Shown here one piece after another: positions 33,400 to 44,165 of a DNA stretch of 64,000 nucleotides (position 1 is the first letter of the stretch; every line of letters begins with the position of its first letter). The notes under the pieces were generated by a model that was given only the letters and a program-made list of their open reading frames with translations, did no database searches and had not been told where the DNA came from. Source of the stretch: Adiantum capillus-veneris (taxonomy: Eukaryota; Streptophyta; Polypodiopsida; Polypodiales; Pteridaceae). Position numbers and translations under genes: made by a program. Location of the stretch: contig CM043962.1 of assembly GCA_014529385.2 (NCBI GenBank), positions 129,650,574 to 129,714,573 on the forward strand, read 5' to 3'.

Positions 33400-35754
33400 A
33401 CTACATGGGCTTTCCCTCGAGCAGAACTCTATTCCTCTCATTGTGTGAGAGGCGTGTGTGGGGAGAATCGGGATCATACTGGAAAGGAGGCAAGTCCATG
33501 ATGTCCAAGCCATGGGATGTAAACCACTCTATAACCTGTGAGTACCATGCTCTTGTGTCCCCCTCCTGATGCAGCTGTATCAATGCCTCAAAAGCTCTGC
33601 GTGTGAGTCTGTCTTGTGGGAGCTCTCGTATGCGCTGGATGAAACAAACTGTGTGAAAGAGGGCCTCTACCAGCATCGGTGGTGCAACTAGCTCTGCTCT
33701 AATGATGTCATGTGGTATTGAGGGTTTGCTGTGGAGCAAACAAGAAATCATAACGATCTGTGGGCACTCTATCTGTGTCCATAGAGATGCTGATAGCCTT
33801 GGTGCCCATACTGAGGCAGCATACATCATGCAGGCGTGACTAAGGTGTCAAAAAGCCATCCCTTGGTGCGGGGTTCTTGAAGTGGGCCTGGTGGCATCTG
33901 TGGTCTAAAGTGGCTAGCGCTGCATATACTCGTGTAAGCCGATCTCTGGCTGCCTGAGTCATGGAAAATTTGCATGTGGTGCCGGTAAAAGTCACCCCTA
34001 GATATACATATGAGTCAACCACCTCTACCTGTCTACTTGCTGCTACGAGCAATGCCTTGCTCTGGACTGTCCTAGAGGTATGAAAAATCATGAACTTGGT
34101 CTTTCCAAGGTTCACCGTGAGCCCTCTATGTATGCAAAAATCATCTAGGTGGCTATGTAGTCCCTCCCGTGTCGTCAGCATAGAGCATAATATGGATTGG
34201 TATACCTGCCATGTCTGATCCCGCTCCTCCTGCTCATAGGATGTATTTTTGATATCTCGTCGATGTAGAGACCAAATTGAGTCGGGGAGAGGGGGCATCC
34301 TTGCTTCACACCAATGGTGCTAGCAATGGGATCCGATAGTCCACCTGGGCATCGCACTCTACCTATGACGTGTGCATACAAAGAATGAATGGTCCATAGC
34401 ATCTGTAACTCTTGAAGGCGCTAGAAGAGTCTCTCTTTGGGGGAGAGTATCAAAGGTCTTGCGGAAATCCACAAAGCAGCAATAGAGTCTCCTCTTTCGT
34501 GCTTTTGCGCCGTTGATCAGATAGCGAAGCGCGAAGATGTGCTCGATAGTCGAGAAAGTGCGTCTAAAGCTTCCTTGTCCTAGTGCGTGTAGTCCTGATG
34601 CCTCTGCGTATGTGCTAAGCTCTGCCTCAAGAACTGCCCCATACAATTTGACTAATGTGTGACCAATCATGAGAGTCCTGTAGTTCCCTAGATCTAGGGT
34701 GTCGCCAGATTTGTGGATAGGCACAATAGTGTGCATAGTCCACTCCTCTGGTAGTCCCTCAACCAACGCGCGGTTGAAGAGACGTGCTGTCAGGGGGAAG
34801 AGAGTGTTTGCTACATGGATCAAGTGCTCACTCTGTAGTTTGGTATGATCTGTTGAGCGGCCATGCTGTAGACATCGAATAGCCCTCTCGACCATACTAG
34901 ATGTGAAGAAGGTCGAGGTGATAGGTAGAGGATCAGATGGCCCTGGGATCAGTGGCTGTCCAGGTATCTGGTATAGGCGTTCGGCATAGTCATGCCATAT
35001 ATGAGGATCCTCTAGGGGGGTAGTGGGCGTGGCTCTCTGAGAATCCTTCATGTTGTGGCGCTATCTGTACTCATGAGGAGGTGGTATAGCTCAAGCTCTT
35101 GTGCCTCCTCAAAGGCCCGCCGTTTGCGGCGTGTGATGGCCTTTATCTGTCTCCTGATCTCGCTCTCAGTGATCTCCATGGCTCGTCAAGCCCGGACCCC
35201 GTCATACCACCGGTTCTGGGGCATCGTCCCAGAGAGTGGGGGTCGGCCACTGTGGGTGGTGTGGGAAATAGCTAAGGGCTGAAGTGTGTGAAACTGCAGA
35301 GAGCTGGCTGGTGAGTGTGGATAGTGGTGTGTTTGCGTTGAGAGTGTATATCCCCTCATATACATGGGATGAGTAAACTCTGGCTAGCTCATGTGTGAAA
35401 TGTATGGTAGTGTGGTGTGAAAGTAGGTGGTGTGTGTGAGATGGGTGAGCCAGTGAAAGAGAGCACAAGGTATGCGTGGTCAACCCCGATAGGTAATGGT
35501 GGAATGGTGAAGGATGTGAGAAGGTGGGCTGCCTCTCTGAAGCCGATGATGTAATCCATTGTACTATCTCCGCTGGGTAATGATGGTGGTATATACATGT
35601 CAGGCCTCCCGATGTTGGCCATTGCGTTATGCTGTGATCCCTGGCGGAGTTTCCCTAGTCTTGAGTACTCCCATGATCTCCTCCTTGAGACATGCATATG
35701 GTGAGTGTTTGTCATCCTCCTCCTCTTCATGTGTATGAGTCTCCTTTGCCTCTC
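33400..35754 (-). pseudogene. LINE ORF2: endonuclease end, reverse transcriptase, C-terminal domain
   Basis: The minus strand first gives the end of the endonuclease (SPYACLKEEI, TMDYIIGF, GVDHAYLVLSF). After about 350 bp it gives the LINE RT: WTMHTIVPIHKSGD, LGNYRTLMIGHTLVKLY, GQGSFRRTFSTIEHIFALR, CCFVDFRKTFDTLP, then TIGVKQGCPLSPTQFGLYIDEI. The catalytic YADD is encoded at 34171-34182, in a frame different from the flanking ORFs. A C-terminal segment (YAASVWAPRL to about 33401) follows. At least four frameshifts break it. The upstream part of this LINE lies at 46162-46715 and 53264-54051. Confidence 0.88.
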
Positions 35755-36126
35755 TGAAATGAACACGCGGAGTGGATCTCCCGGCTACACGGATCACAAC
35801 CACCATCCGACAGCTCCCCCGTGCTGGGGCCAACGTCCGAGGACGTAGGCGTGCACTTGTAAGAGCGTGCGTCCCATACCACTCGGCCTCAGTCCTTGGA
35901 GGTGACCTTGCGCACTCCTAGCCTCACGGGCTTACCACAAGCACTCTGCCAGTGGGGGTCGATAATTGCAAATGAGGCCTTGGCCTCCCTTTTATAATAA
36001 TGGCCGGCCACACTTGCCAGGTTCACACTACGTCCGCTCGGACATTGGACGCCCATCCCGACGGCGTCTAGGCTAGATCCCCTCTCTTGTGAGCGTGACA
36101 TAACAATGAACATACTTCCCCCCTTA
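35755..36126 (-). repeat. Gypsy B 3' LTR and PPT
   Basis: This 351 bp LTR is a direct repeat of 45779-46161, sharing GTGGATCTCCCGGCTACACGG and ACGGCGTCTAGGCTAGATCC. On the minus strand CTTAAGGGGGGAAG (36113-36126) precedes it as a polypurine tract. Confidence 0.85.
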
Positions 36127-37116
36127 AGAACCATTGATGTCCTCATCAATGAAGTGGGGATAGCGAGCTGTCAAAGCTCTAACTGATTCCCAAGTAGCAA
36201 ACCTTTCAGATTGATCCTTCCATTTAATTAAGTACTCGTCATAAGCTCTTTGGCGCGAATGATGGGTATGATGATCTAGATCAGCCTTTGGTTCTCGAGG
36301 AATATCCTCAGTTTGCATATCTTGCCATATATTTTCCTCGATAGGCACAACAATGTCGGCTTCGCCTAATTTTTCTTTAAGGAAGCTGACATGAAACACT
36401 GGATGTACACTAATATCTGAAGGAAGAGCTACTTCATAGGCAACTTGGCCAATTTTCTTTGTGATCAAGAAGAGACCACAATATTTAGCTGAAAGCTTAT
36501 AATGCTTCCTGTTCGCATAGTCTTGGAATCTTTGGGTATCTTCAAATAGATCCATTGTCCCACCTCTAGAGTCCTTGGAGATCTCGATCACGAGCCGTTC
36601 TTACACTATCCTTAGCCAATTCGAGCATTTCTTGTATGTCATATGAGAAATCACGAGCTTGACATTACTTGACTTTCTCTAAGTCAATAGCAATCGGGGA
36701 TTCAAGCTCAAAACCATACATCAGCATGAATGGGCTAAATCCAGTAGCAAAATGCTTGCTATTATTGTAGGCAACTCTAATTGTGGAAGATACTTTTCCC
36801 AATCAGACTGTCGGTGAGAGACATAATTTCTCAACATGTCCTCTAATGTCTGATTCATCCTCTTAGTTTGTTTGTCGAACTCAAGATGGTCAGAAGACGA
36901 CTTACTCAACTTCGTCTGAAGATGAGCAAACACATCTCGCCAAAACCCAGTGAACTTAGTATCTCGATGACTGACAATATCCTCTGGTAGACCATATAGC
37001 TTGTAAAGCTAATCGACAAATAAAACCGCCAACTCATGGCTTTTTACTGTCAACTTCATTGGCATGAATTTCGCCATTTTTGTAAGTCTATCGACCACAA
37101 CCCAAATGGCATCATT
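36127..37116 (-). pseudogene. Gypsy B integrase C-terminal part and chromodomain
   Basis: The frame ending at 36124 encodes LSAKYCGLFLITKKIGQVAYEVALP and VHPVFHVSFLKE, the usual link before a chromodomain. The chromodomain follows (YDEYLIKWKDQSERFATWE). Upstream, in interrupted frames, lie VVVDRLTKMAKFMP, HRDTKFTGFWRDV and LSKSSSDHLEFDKQT, the integrase catalytic core in decayed form. The insertion at 37117 cuts the core right before its VVVDRLT segment; the rest resumes at 41620. Confidence 0.85.
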
Positions 37117-38330
37117 TGTTAGGTGCAATGGAAGTGAATGTTGAACTTTGCTCAAGATGAGTGCTCCGAACTGTGCTCAAGGTTCCTTTTACTTACGGAA
37201 GGGAGAGCCTTCCGTTCCTTTAGTGAGAGAGTGCAATGGACACAAACAAAGTGAATGGACACTGTGAGTGAACGTGCTGAGACTGAGAGATAGAGAGAGA
37301 AGAATACGACACCAAAAAAGTTGTCAAATCCTCCTCCGAAGGCCCCACTCTCTATGGCGAGAGCGGTCTACTTATGATTGCACAAATCTCTACAATGCTT
37401 GGACTTGCCGACGATGTCGATGACGATGAGGACGACGACAAGACGGGCTGAAATCTGAAAACGCTAAGGGCTGAAATCTGCAAATCTTGTATCTGCTGAA
37501 TTCTGACTCTATGTCGATGACGACGATGCAACGACGACGCGCTGAAAACGCAGATGCTGAAATCTGCGTTTTTCGGGTTGAAATTGCGAACTTCGATGGA
37601 TTCCATCGTGTGGCGAGGAACTGCTGCGGAAAGGTGAGATCTGCGAGGTTTGGGACTTCTTTTGCAAGTGCTAAAGGCTGAAAACTGAAAACGCTGGGGT
37701 TTCTTGATGTTCCGTCGCGGTGAAACTGCAAAACGCTTTGCTGATGCAAAAACGCTAGGGCTGAAATTGGTCCTGTTGCTACCGGTTGTCCTACAAATGC
37801 AAAACGCTAGGCTTCTTGATGGGTCTTGCTGCTGCCGGGGCTGATCTGCTGTGCAACAATCGCTAGGCTGCCTGTAGAAGAAAACGTTAGGTCCTTGCAG
37901 ATGCAAAAATGCTAGCCTTGCTGATGGGGGGGGTCTTACTGAGAAGTTGCCTCTTGAGCGGTGCTCTTGCTGCCTCTTCTGCCAGAAAGTGCTAGCGCTA
38001 GGTTTTTATTTATACAAACTTAGCAAAATTGCCCTACCTACTTTCCAACAAAAGTCACTTAAAAATAATAAGTGAAAAATGTCAAAAATAGGGAAAATAG
38101 GTCTATGCACTGTAAAAATGCTCTTGATGGAATCTGATGGGAATTTGATGGTCATGCTGTGTGCAACCAGAGGATATGCATCTAATCTAAGTGTTTGGAC
38201 ATGCACAGTCTGCGAACAGACTCACAAAAGTGCCAGATCACTTCCTATTCTAGACTGACTTGACTGAACTGAACCCTCGTCATGCTATAGCTTGTGTACG
38301 GACACATAGGGTTGGATGTGTCACATGACA
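37117..38330 (-). repeat. LARD-like element 3' LTR (1214 bp)
   Basis: It matches 39686-41614 apart from the 735 bp by which the latter is interrupted. It contains many repeats of GCTGAAATCTG, GAAAACGCTA and similar short words between 37430 and 37920. ORFs on either strand here are artefacts of these repeats. Confidence 0.9.
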
Positions 38331-38774
38331 TCCCCTCCTTTTCAAAGTGAGGTACTGGTACCGAACTGTATGGTGTCGAGGGAGATCGCCAATAGCATCT
38401 GGAATCCTGGGAAGGACTCTTCACTGGTCCACTCTGATGTGTGGGTCGTGCGGTACTTGAACTTCATAAAGGTCTGCAACGCTTGCTTCTTTGGGCCGCG
38501 CCAAAAGCACACAAAGTCTTCTGTGGCTCCTTCGATGCTTCAACTTCGTCTAGAGTCATGCTTCTTCCGTCTTCAAGAATCTCCACGGCTGAAAATTCCT
38601 GAAACCACTTCCAACACAAAAACATGAACATACCCATTCCATGTAAAGTGAGTGGAAAAAATCTCGTCTTCCTCAAAGAATGTGCATGCATTGTAGATGA
38701 ACAAAGAGACGGAGTGCTAACCCGTTCACCACACACGCAAACAATGAGATCGAATCTTGTCGTGCTGATCTAAA
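38331..38774 (-). other. LARD-like element interior, 3' part
   Basis: Noncoding sequence lies between the ORF stop and the PPT next to the 3' LTR. A 90-residue minus frame (38464-38736) and a + frame overlap here, and neither resembles a known protein. Confidence 0.55.
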
Positions 38775-39560
38775 TCAATCAACTGTGGCAAAACACAATG
38801 GAAATGCCCATGCTTGATGCTCAATCTTTCTTGTGCTCTTTTTGAAACTGTCGTGCCAAGGGAGAGACATGGAATGTGACTTCCTTGAATGCATACTTTT
38901 CAGCTTTTCATGAATAATCCGCATACATCCGTGCTCATTCATGAATGAAACGTGCTCAACGCACGATATGTCATGCCTAGGAAAAGGGATCACATAAAGA
39001 CGCTGACTAAAATACAGGAAACGATCACGAATGAAACACTCGAACAATGCATGCTGACGAATCATTCGAACACATAGTACTTCCTGTAAGGGTTCTTTGG
39101 ACCTAGGCTCGAGAGCCAAGATTGGTTCGCCGTGTTTGATCGAACCTTCCTGTGAGGGTTCTGTGGACCTCGACTCGAGAGCCAAGATCGGTTCTTCGTG
39201 ATTGATCGAATCTGTAATGAGGTTAGCTTCACTAGAAAAAGTATCAACTAACACAACATCCTTGTGAACAATCACATCATCTTCATGCAAATCATCATGC
39301 TTGTGAGAAATCACATCTTGATCATGCAAATCATCATGCTTGTCAGTGTCATCCAAATCATCATGCTCATCATTATCATGCTTATCATCATGCAAATCCT
39401 GTGTGTCATGCTTTGGAGAAGCAGAGACTGAGAGAGTCTCCTTTTCCCGAATCTCTTGCATCTGTGCCTGCACTTGAGAAAAGAGTCGCATGAAAAGAGG
39501 CACAAGGAGAGGCTTGACAAGCCCTTCTTTCCTGGGATTCCTGTCACTCTTCAAAAACAC
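38775..39560 (-). CDS. His/Asp-rich ORF of the LARD-like element
   Basis: This is an uninterrupted 261-codon ORF starting 113 bp downstream of the PBS, the position of gag in other elements. The N-terminus is basic (MFLKSDRNPRKEGLVKP), then comes a short helix (QVQAQMQEIREKE). A low-complexity region follows, built on KHDDLHD and DEHDD units, alternating His and Asp over about 45 residues. Two 38-codon-spaced copies of a block with EPILALE and RS(T/K)EP come next, and the C-terminal part is mixed. It contains no zinc knuckle. I do not recognise a family. Metal binding through the His/Asp repeats is possible but only inferred. Survival of the frame, while neighbours have decayed, suggests either youth or recent selection. 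Confidence 0.6.
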   Translation of the reverse strand: MFLKSDRNPRKEGLVKPLLVPLFMRLFSQVQAQMQEIREKETLSVSASPKHDTQDLHDDKHDNDEHDDLDDTDKHDDLHDQDVISHKHDDLHEDDVIVHKDVVLVDTFSSEANLITDSINHEEPILALESRSTEPSQEGSIKHGEPILALEPRSKEPLQEVLCVRMIRQHALFECFIRDRFLYFSQRLYVIPFPRHDISCVEHVSFMNEHGCMRIIHEKLKSMHSRKSHSMSLPWHDSFKKSTRKIEHQAWAFPLCFATVD

Positions 39561-39685
39561 GATTAGGAATCAACACGCCCAAGTGAACTTGGGTTCGTGC
39601 GACTGCAACAAGCAAAAAAATTCTTGTGATTCTTGTGGTTCTTTCCTTGAGTGATACATAACCACTGACATAGCTCTGATACCAA
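39561..39685 (-). other. LARD-like element leader and primer-binding site
   Basis: On the minus strand TGGTATCAGAGC (complement of 39673-39684) is an exact tRNA-Met primer-binding site, 1 bp from the 5' LTR. The ORF's ATG follows within 115 bp, so the leader is very short. Confidence 0.88.
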
Positions 39686-40576
39686 TGTTAGGTGCAGCGG
39701 AAGTGAATGTTGAACTTTGCTCAAGATGAGTGCTCTGAACTTTGCTCAAGGTTCCTTTTACTTACGGAAGGGAGAGCCTTCCGTTCCTTTAGTGAGAGAG
39801 TGCAATGGACACAAACAAAGTGAATGGACACTGTGAGTGAAGGTGCAATGACTGAGAGATAGAGAAAAGAATACGACACCAGAAAAGTTGTCAAACCCTC
39901 CTCCGAAGGCCCCACTCTCTATGGTGAGAGCGATCTACTTATGATTGCACAAATCTCTACAATGCTTGGACTTGCCGACGATGTCGACGACGACGAGACG
40001 GGCTGAAATCTGAAAACGCTAAGGGCTGAAATCTGCAAATCTTGTATCTGCTGAATTCTAACTCTATGTCGATGACGACGATCAACGACGACGCGCTGAA
40101 AACGTAGATGCTGAAATCTGCGTTTTCCGGGTTGAAACTGCGAACTTTAATGGATCCCATCGTGCGGCGAGGAACTGCTGTAGGAAGGTAAGATCTATGA
40201 GGTTCGGGACTTCTTCTGCGAGTGCTAAAGGCTGAAAACTGAAAATGCTGGGGTTTCTTGATGTTCCGTCGCGGTGAAACTGCAAACGCTATGCTAATGC
40301 AAAAACGCTAGGGCTGAAATTGGTCCCGTTTCTGCCGGTTGTCCTGCAAATGCAAAACGCTAGGCTTCTTGATGGGTCTTGCTGCTGCCGGGGCTAATTT
40401 GCTGTGCAACAATCGCCAAGCTGCTTGTAGAAGAAAACGCTAGGTCCTTCCATATGCAAAAACGCTAGCCTTGCTGATGGGGGGGGGGGTCTTGCTGAGA
40501 AGTTGTGTCACAAGACGGGCACCACGTGCCAATAGAAAAGAACAGACTGAACAGACTTTTAGCACTTCAATAATTG

Positions 40577-40580
<4 letters not shown>

Positions 40581-40661
<81 letters not shown>
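40581..40661. repeat. (AG)n microsatellite
   Basis: About 40 uninterrupted GA units. Frames of alternating Arg-Glu or Ser-Leu across it are artefacts. Confidence 0.97.
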
Positions 40662-40664
<3 letters not shown>

Positions 40665-40999
40665 ACGCGACACGGAGTGGCGGAATTCCAACCCAGAGAT
40701 TATTGGCCCCAAACCTTGGCGCCCCTTTCGGTATTTCTTTATATTGCAGCAACACAGTACGAGCCGATACTCCACCCTCTGCACCTTCTCTAGGAAGCAT
40801 GCCAGAGAATGAGCCCTAGCCTTATATTTAAAGGCCCTTGGCCTAAAAAGCAGTTACAGTAAAAAGCCTTCAAACTTAAAAGCATCTGGTCCAAAAGCAA
40901 AGCCAAAAAGCTGCCAGTGTAAATCATGGAAATCCGTACAGCCTGCCACGTCCTCAGCCAGCGCAATTTTTGGAAATCTTCCTACTGCCCTTAGGGTGG

Positions 41000-41105
41000 T
41001 TATGCTTTTCAGAATTAGGGTTTGCAGGTTTTAGGGTTAGGGTTTCCAGAATTAGGGTTTCAGTAGTTAGGGTTTTTGGTAAAAATTAGGGTTAGGGTTT
41101 CTACT
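41000..41105. repeat. TTAGGG-like degenerate array inside the insertion
   Basis: TTAGGGTTT-type words occur about ten times in 100 bp, for example TTTTAGGGTTAGGGTTTCC and AAATTAGGGTTAGGG. They resemble the plant telomere unit TTTAGGG but are irregularly spaced. Related AAACCCTAA words lie at the start of the gypsy C LTRs (46747-46810, 52740-52806). Confidence 0.7.
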
Positions 41106-41619
41106 CTCGAGCAACCACGTCATCACTTTGTGACACTTCTTCTGTTACTTGTTCTTCCTAGGGTTTAGGCCCCTCAGCCGACATCTGTAAGTTGGCTCCA
41201 TTCTTTAGGCTTTGACACGTCAGCATTTTTTTATAAGTTGCCTGTTGAGCGATGCTCCTGCTGCCTCTTCTGCCAGAAAGTGCTAGCGCTAGGTTTTTAT
41301 TTATACAAACTTAGCAAAATTGCCCTACCTACTTTCCAACAAGTCACTTAAAAATAATAAGTGAAACTTGTCCAAAATAGGGAAAATAGGTCTATTAAAA
41401 ATGCTCTTGATGGGATTTGATGGGAATTTGATGGTCATGCTGTGTGCAACCAGAGGATATGTATCTAATCTAAGTGTCTGGACATGCACGGTCTGCGAAA
41501 TAGACTCACAAAAGTGCCAGATCACTTCCTATTCTAGACTGACTTGACTGAACTGAACCTTGGTCATGCTGTAGCTTGTCCACGGACACATAGGGTTGGA
41601 TGTGTCACGTGACATCATT

Positions 41620-42170
41620 GCCCTGACTAGTATTTGGCAAACCAATGATGAAATCCATGGAAATACTTTGCCACTTGGCATTTGGGATTTCCAATAGACG
41701 TAGCAAGCCAACTTTCTTAAGGCGCTTTGCCTTATTGGCCTGACACTGAGTGCATCACATAACTCTCTATGTAAGAGCGCATCCTTGGTCAATAGAAATA
41801 TCGCTTGACCAAAGCCAAAGTTCTTTGGATGCTTGAGTGCCTAGCACTAGGAACATCGTGGCATTCGAACATAATCCTTTGTCAAACCTCATCGATTTCT
41901 GGCACGCAGACCTTTCCATTTTTGAACAATAGTCCACCTCTAATGGAATATTGTCGTTGTCTCATCTCTCTAACACAACTCAGTTGGGTCTCCGGACCGC
42001 CCAAGCCTGTACGCAAGTCGTATCCCGCTTCGACCTCGTTCCATAGCTTGCCAAAATAGCTATCGGAACGACATAGCCCTCGGAGAGAGATAGAAATCCG
42101 TCGAGATTTCAACCATAGACAAGGCATTAACTTCAGGAATCCGACTGAGTGCATCGGCAACTCGATTGCT
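41620..42170 (-). pseudogene. Gypsy B integrase N-terminal part
   Basis: The frame continues from the core at 37116 once the nested element is removed. C-x2-C zinc-finger remnants and a segment reading NAKWQSISMDFI then a GLPNTSQGN-like stretch lie near 41640-41760. Upstream (41880-42170) is the decayed linker from RNase H. Confidence 0.7.
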
Positions 42171-42835
42171 GGATCATTTTCTGTAACGGATCTCAAAGTC
42201 AAACTCTTGCATAAGCTCAACCCATCTAGCCTTCCGGTCTTTGAGATCACTTTGATCACAGACATATCGCAAAGAGTGGTGATCTGTCCATGCAACAAAT
42301 GTAGAGCCATACAAGTAGTGCCGCCACTCTCTCAAGGCGTGGACTACGGCGTAAAGCTCCTTCTCATACGTTGGATAATGCATCTCAATGTCAGAAAGTT
42401 TCTTACTTTCAACGCAACAGGACGTCCATCTTGATATAACGCTGCACCAATGGCATAATCACGAGCATCCGTTTCAACCACAAACGGTTTGCTAGGATCC
42501 ACAATGTGCAATATTGGCGTGGTAGTCACCAAGGTGCTTTAGGATCGCAAGGAGTGGTGATCTGTCCATGCAACAAATGTAGAGCCATACAAGTAATGCC
42601 ACCACTCTCTCAAGGCGTGGACTACGGCGTAAAGCTCCTTCTCATACGTTGGATAATGCATCTCAGTGTCAGAAAGTTTCTTACTTTCAAACGCAACAGG
42701 ATGTCCATCTTGATATAACGCTGCACCAATGGTATAATCACTAGCATCCGTTTCAACCACAAACGGTTTGCTAGGATCCACAATGTGCAATATTGACGCG
42801 GTAGTCACCAAGGTGCTTTAGTGTCCGAAAGCTCT
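42171..42835 (-). pseudogene. Gypsy B RNase H with a 278 bp tandem duplication
   Basis: RNase H is encoded twice: MHYPTYEKELYAVVHALREW with TDHHSLRYV at 42174-42383, and again VDPSKPFVVETDASDYTIGAAL with YEKELYAVVHA at 42539-42811. The + strand word GAGTGGTGATCTG recurs at 42274 and 42552, giving a period of 278 bp, and homology runs to CACCAAGGTGCTTTAG in both. Because 278 is not a multiple of three, the duplication itself destroys the frame. Confidence 0.88.
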
Positions 42836-43844
42836 CGTCAAGACGTTCATTCCAGACAACTGGGGGGTTACCTTTACAGTGAGGACCCAAAGCTTCGGCC
42901 CTTTCACCCCTCCTTTTAGAAGTTGCGTAAGCAGAGCAACAACTTTGGAGTAATCTTCGATAAATTTGCAAGAGAATCCTGTAAAGCCTAAAAAGGACAT
43001 TACTTGGCACACATTCTTTAGAACGGGCCAATTTCGCAACTTTTTAGGGTCGATGCGAATCCCATCGCGAGTAATTATATGACCCAGATATAGAAGCTCT
43101 TGCTAAATTTTTTTCGCACTTAGAAGCCTTAGCATAAAGCTTCTCAGTTCTCAATACCTCGAGAATAGCGCGTATATGCGGCAAATGCTAAGACAAACTT
43201 CGGCTATAAATCAAGATGTCATCGAGAAACACAACAACAAAGTTGCCCATAAATGGCCTCAGCAGATCATTCATCATCTGCTGAAACGTAGCTGGAGCGT
43301 TAGTCAAACCAAAAGGCAAGGCCAAAAATTCATAATGACCATAACGTGTATGGAAACCTGTTTTAGGAACATCTTTCAGTTTGATTCGTATCTGGTGATA
43401 GCTTGATCGCAGGTCTTATCTTCGTAAAATACAACGCCCTATGGAGCCGATCTATCAGATCTTCCATACGTGGGAGTGGATACTTATTCTTGACAATGAG
43501 CTTATTCAAGCCTTTGCATTCTTCTTTTGAGAAAGCAACATAGGTGCTCTCCACAGGGATTTACTTGGTCGAACGAAACCCCTGTCGAGATAGTCTTTCA
43601 ACTGCCACTGAATCTCGTCCTCCTTGGTTTTACTAAACCGATAGGGTTGCTTTGAGAAGGGTTGACTATCAGCCACCAACTCAATAGCATGATCTACTCC
43701 TCTTGAAGGCTGCAAGCCAGGAGGTAGATCATCAGGAAAAACATCCTTGAAATCAGTCATGATTTCTTGGATCAAATTGCATATCTCGAAGTTCACCAGA
43801 AGAACATAAAACATTTTTACGAAATTCAGTGACATAATTACCAA
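42836..43844 (-). pseudogene. Gypsy B reverse transcriptase
   Basis: The frame from 43844 has DFKDVFPDDLPPGLQPSRGVDHAIEL, then PYRFSKTKEDEI. After a frameshift it has KNKYPLPRMEDLIDRLHRALYFTKI, then a further shift to [14 protein letters not shown] and the catalytic FLDDIL (complement of about 43214-43240). Downstream lies the connection domain (FLGFTG, YSKVVALLTQLL). Confidence 0.88.
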
Positions 43845-43967
43845 GCACTAATGAATCAAACCAAGCAGATGGTACATTGATAAAAGTCAACATCAAAAGA
43901 CTTTGTATCCTTAAACATTTTCAAAGCAGTAACAACTGGTAGACACATATTCTAGCTAACCCTAGAT

Positions 43968-44165
43968 GTGTGTGCTATTTCGGATGGTTCCGCTACAAAG
44001 TTTTGCGACAAAGATGGCTATGAAGTGGTTCCATACTATATGGTTAGTGTGGTAAATAGGGAAGATGAGGAACCAGTCTCTGGACAACCCAAAAAAGATG
44101 AACCAGTGGAAGTAGACAAAGAGGAGTTGTTTTATGTGGCAAAACTATTATTTACAGAAATTTGA
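43968..44165 (+). CDS. Small + strand ORF inside gypsy B
   Basis: A 65-codon ORF, acidic at its C-terminal half (REDEEPVSG, KKDEPVEVDKEELF), lies antisense to the element between its protease and RT. It ends in TTATTTACAG just where homology with 30291-30502 begins. It does not belong to the gypsy reading frame on the minus strand. It may be a captured host fragment or chance; I cannot identify it. Confidence 0.3.
   Translation: MCAISDGSATKFCDKDGYEVVPYYMVSVVNREDEEPVSGQPKKDEPVEVDKEELFYVAKLLFTEI

Larger units (their letters stand above)
40506..41235 (-). mobile_element. 730 bp insertion (gypsy solo LTR plus extra) in the LARD LTR
   Basis: AGTTG at 40501-40505 is repeated at 41236-41240, a perfect 5 bp target duplication; the sequence between them is absent from the 3' LTR. 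It starts TGTCACAAGACGGGC and carries the minus GCGCCCCTTTCGGTATTTC signature. It has a long (AG)n at 40581-40661 and reaches CATCACTTTGTGACA near 41135. A further 100 bp ends in TTTTTTTATA instead of CA, so the insertion is longer than a plain solo LTR. Confidence 0.75.
37117..41614 (-). mobile_element. Non-autonomous LTR element (LARD-like) with a His/Asp-rich ORF
   Basis: The LTRs begin TGTTAGGTGCA and end GTGACA on the + strand. The 5 bp target duplication TCATT is perfect (37112-37116 and 41615-41619). A tRNA-Met PBS on the minus strand (39673-39684) and a PPT (38331-38345, minus AAAAGGAGGGGA) fix its orientation. The 1.36 kb interior encodes no protease, RT or integrase, only the ORF at 38775-39560. 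It must rely on another element for mobility. A third LTR of the family starts at 63939. Confidence 0.9.
39686..41614 (-). repeat. LARD-like element 5' LTR, interrupted
   Basis: Outside 40506-41240 it is closely similar to the 3' LTR. It includes the GAAAACGCT/GCTGAAATCTG word repeats and the end GGATGTGTCACGTGACA. Confidence 0.9.

Noticed and set aside
37352-37906. 184-residue minus ORF in the LARD 3' LTR
   Set aside because: It lies wholly within LTR sequence made of short word repeats, and the equivalent frame in the other LTR is interrupted differently.
40471-40812. 113-residue ORF with a long Arg-Glu repeat, and its Ser-Leu counterpart on minus
   Set aside because: Both are translations of the (AG)n microsatellite at 40581-40661.
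41000-41105. True interstitial telomere repeat
   Set aside because: The TTAGGG words are irregular and lie inside a transposon insertion with a target duplication. Similar words occur in the gypsy C LTR.
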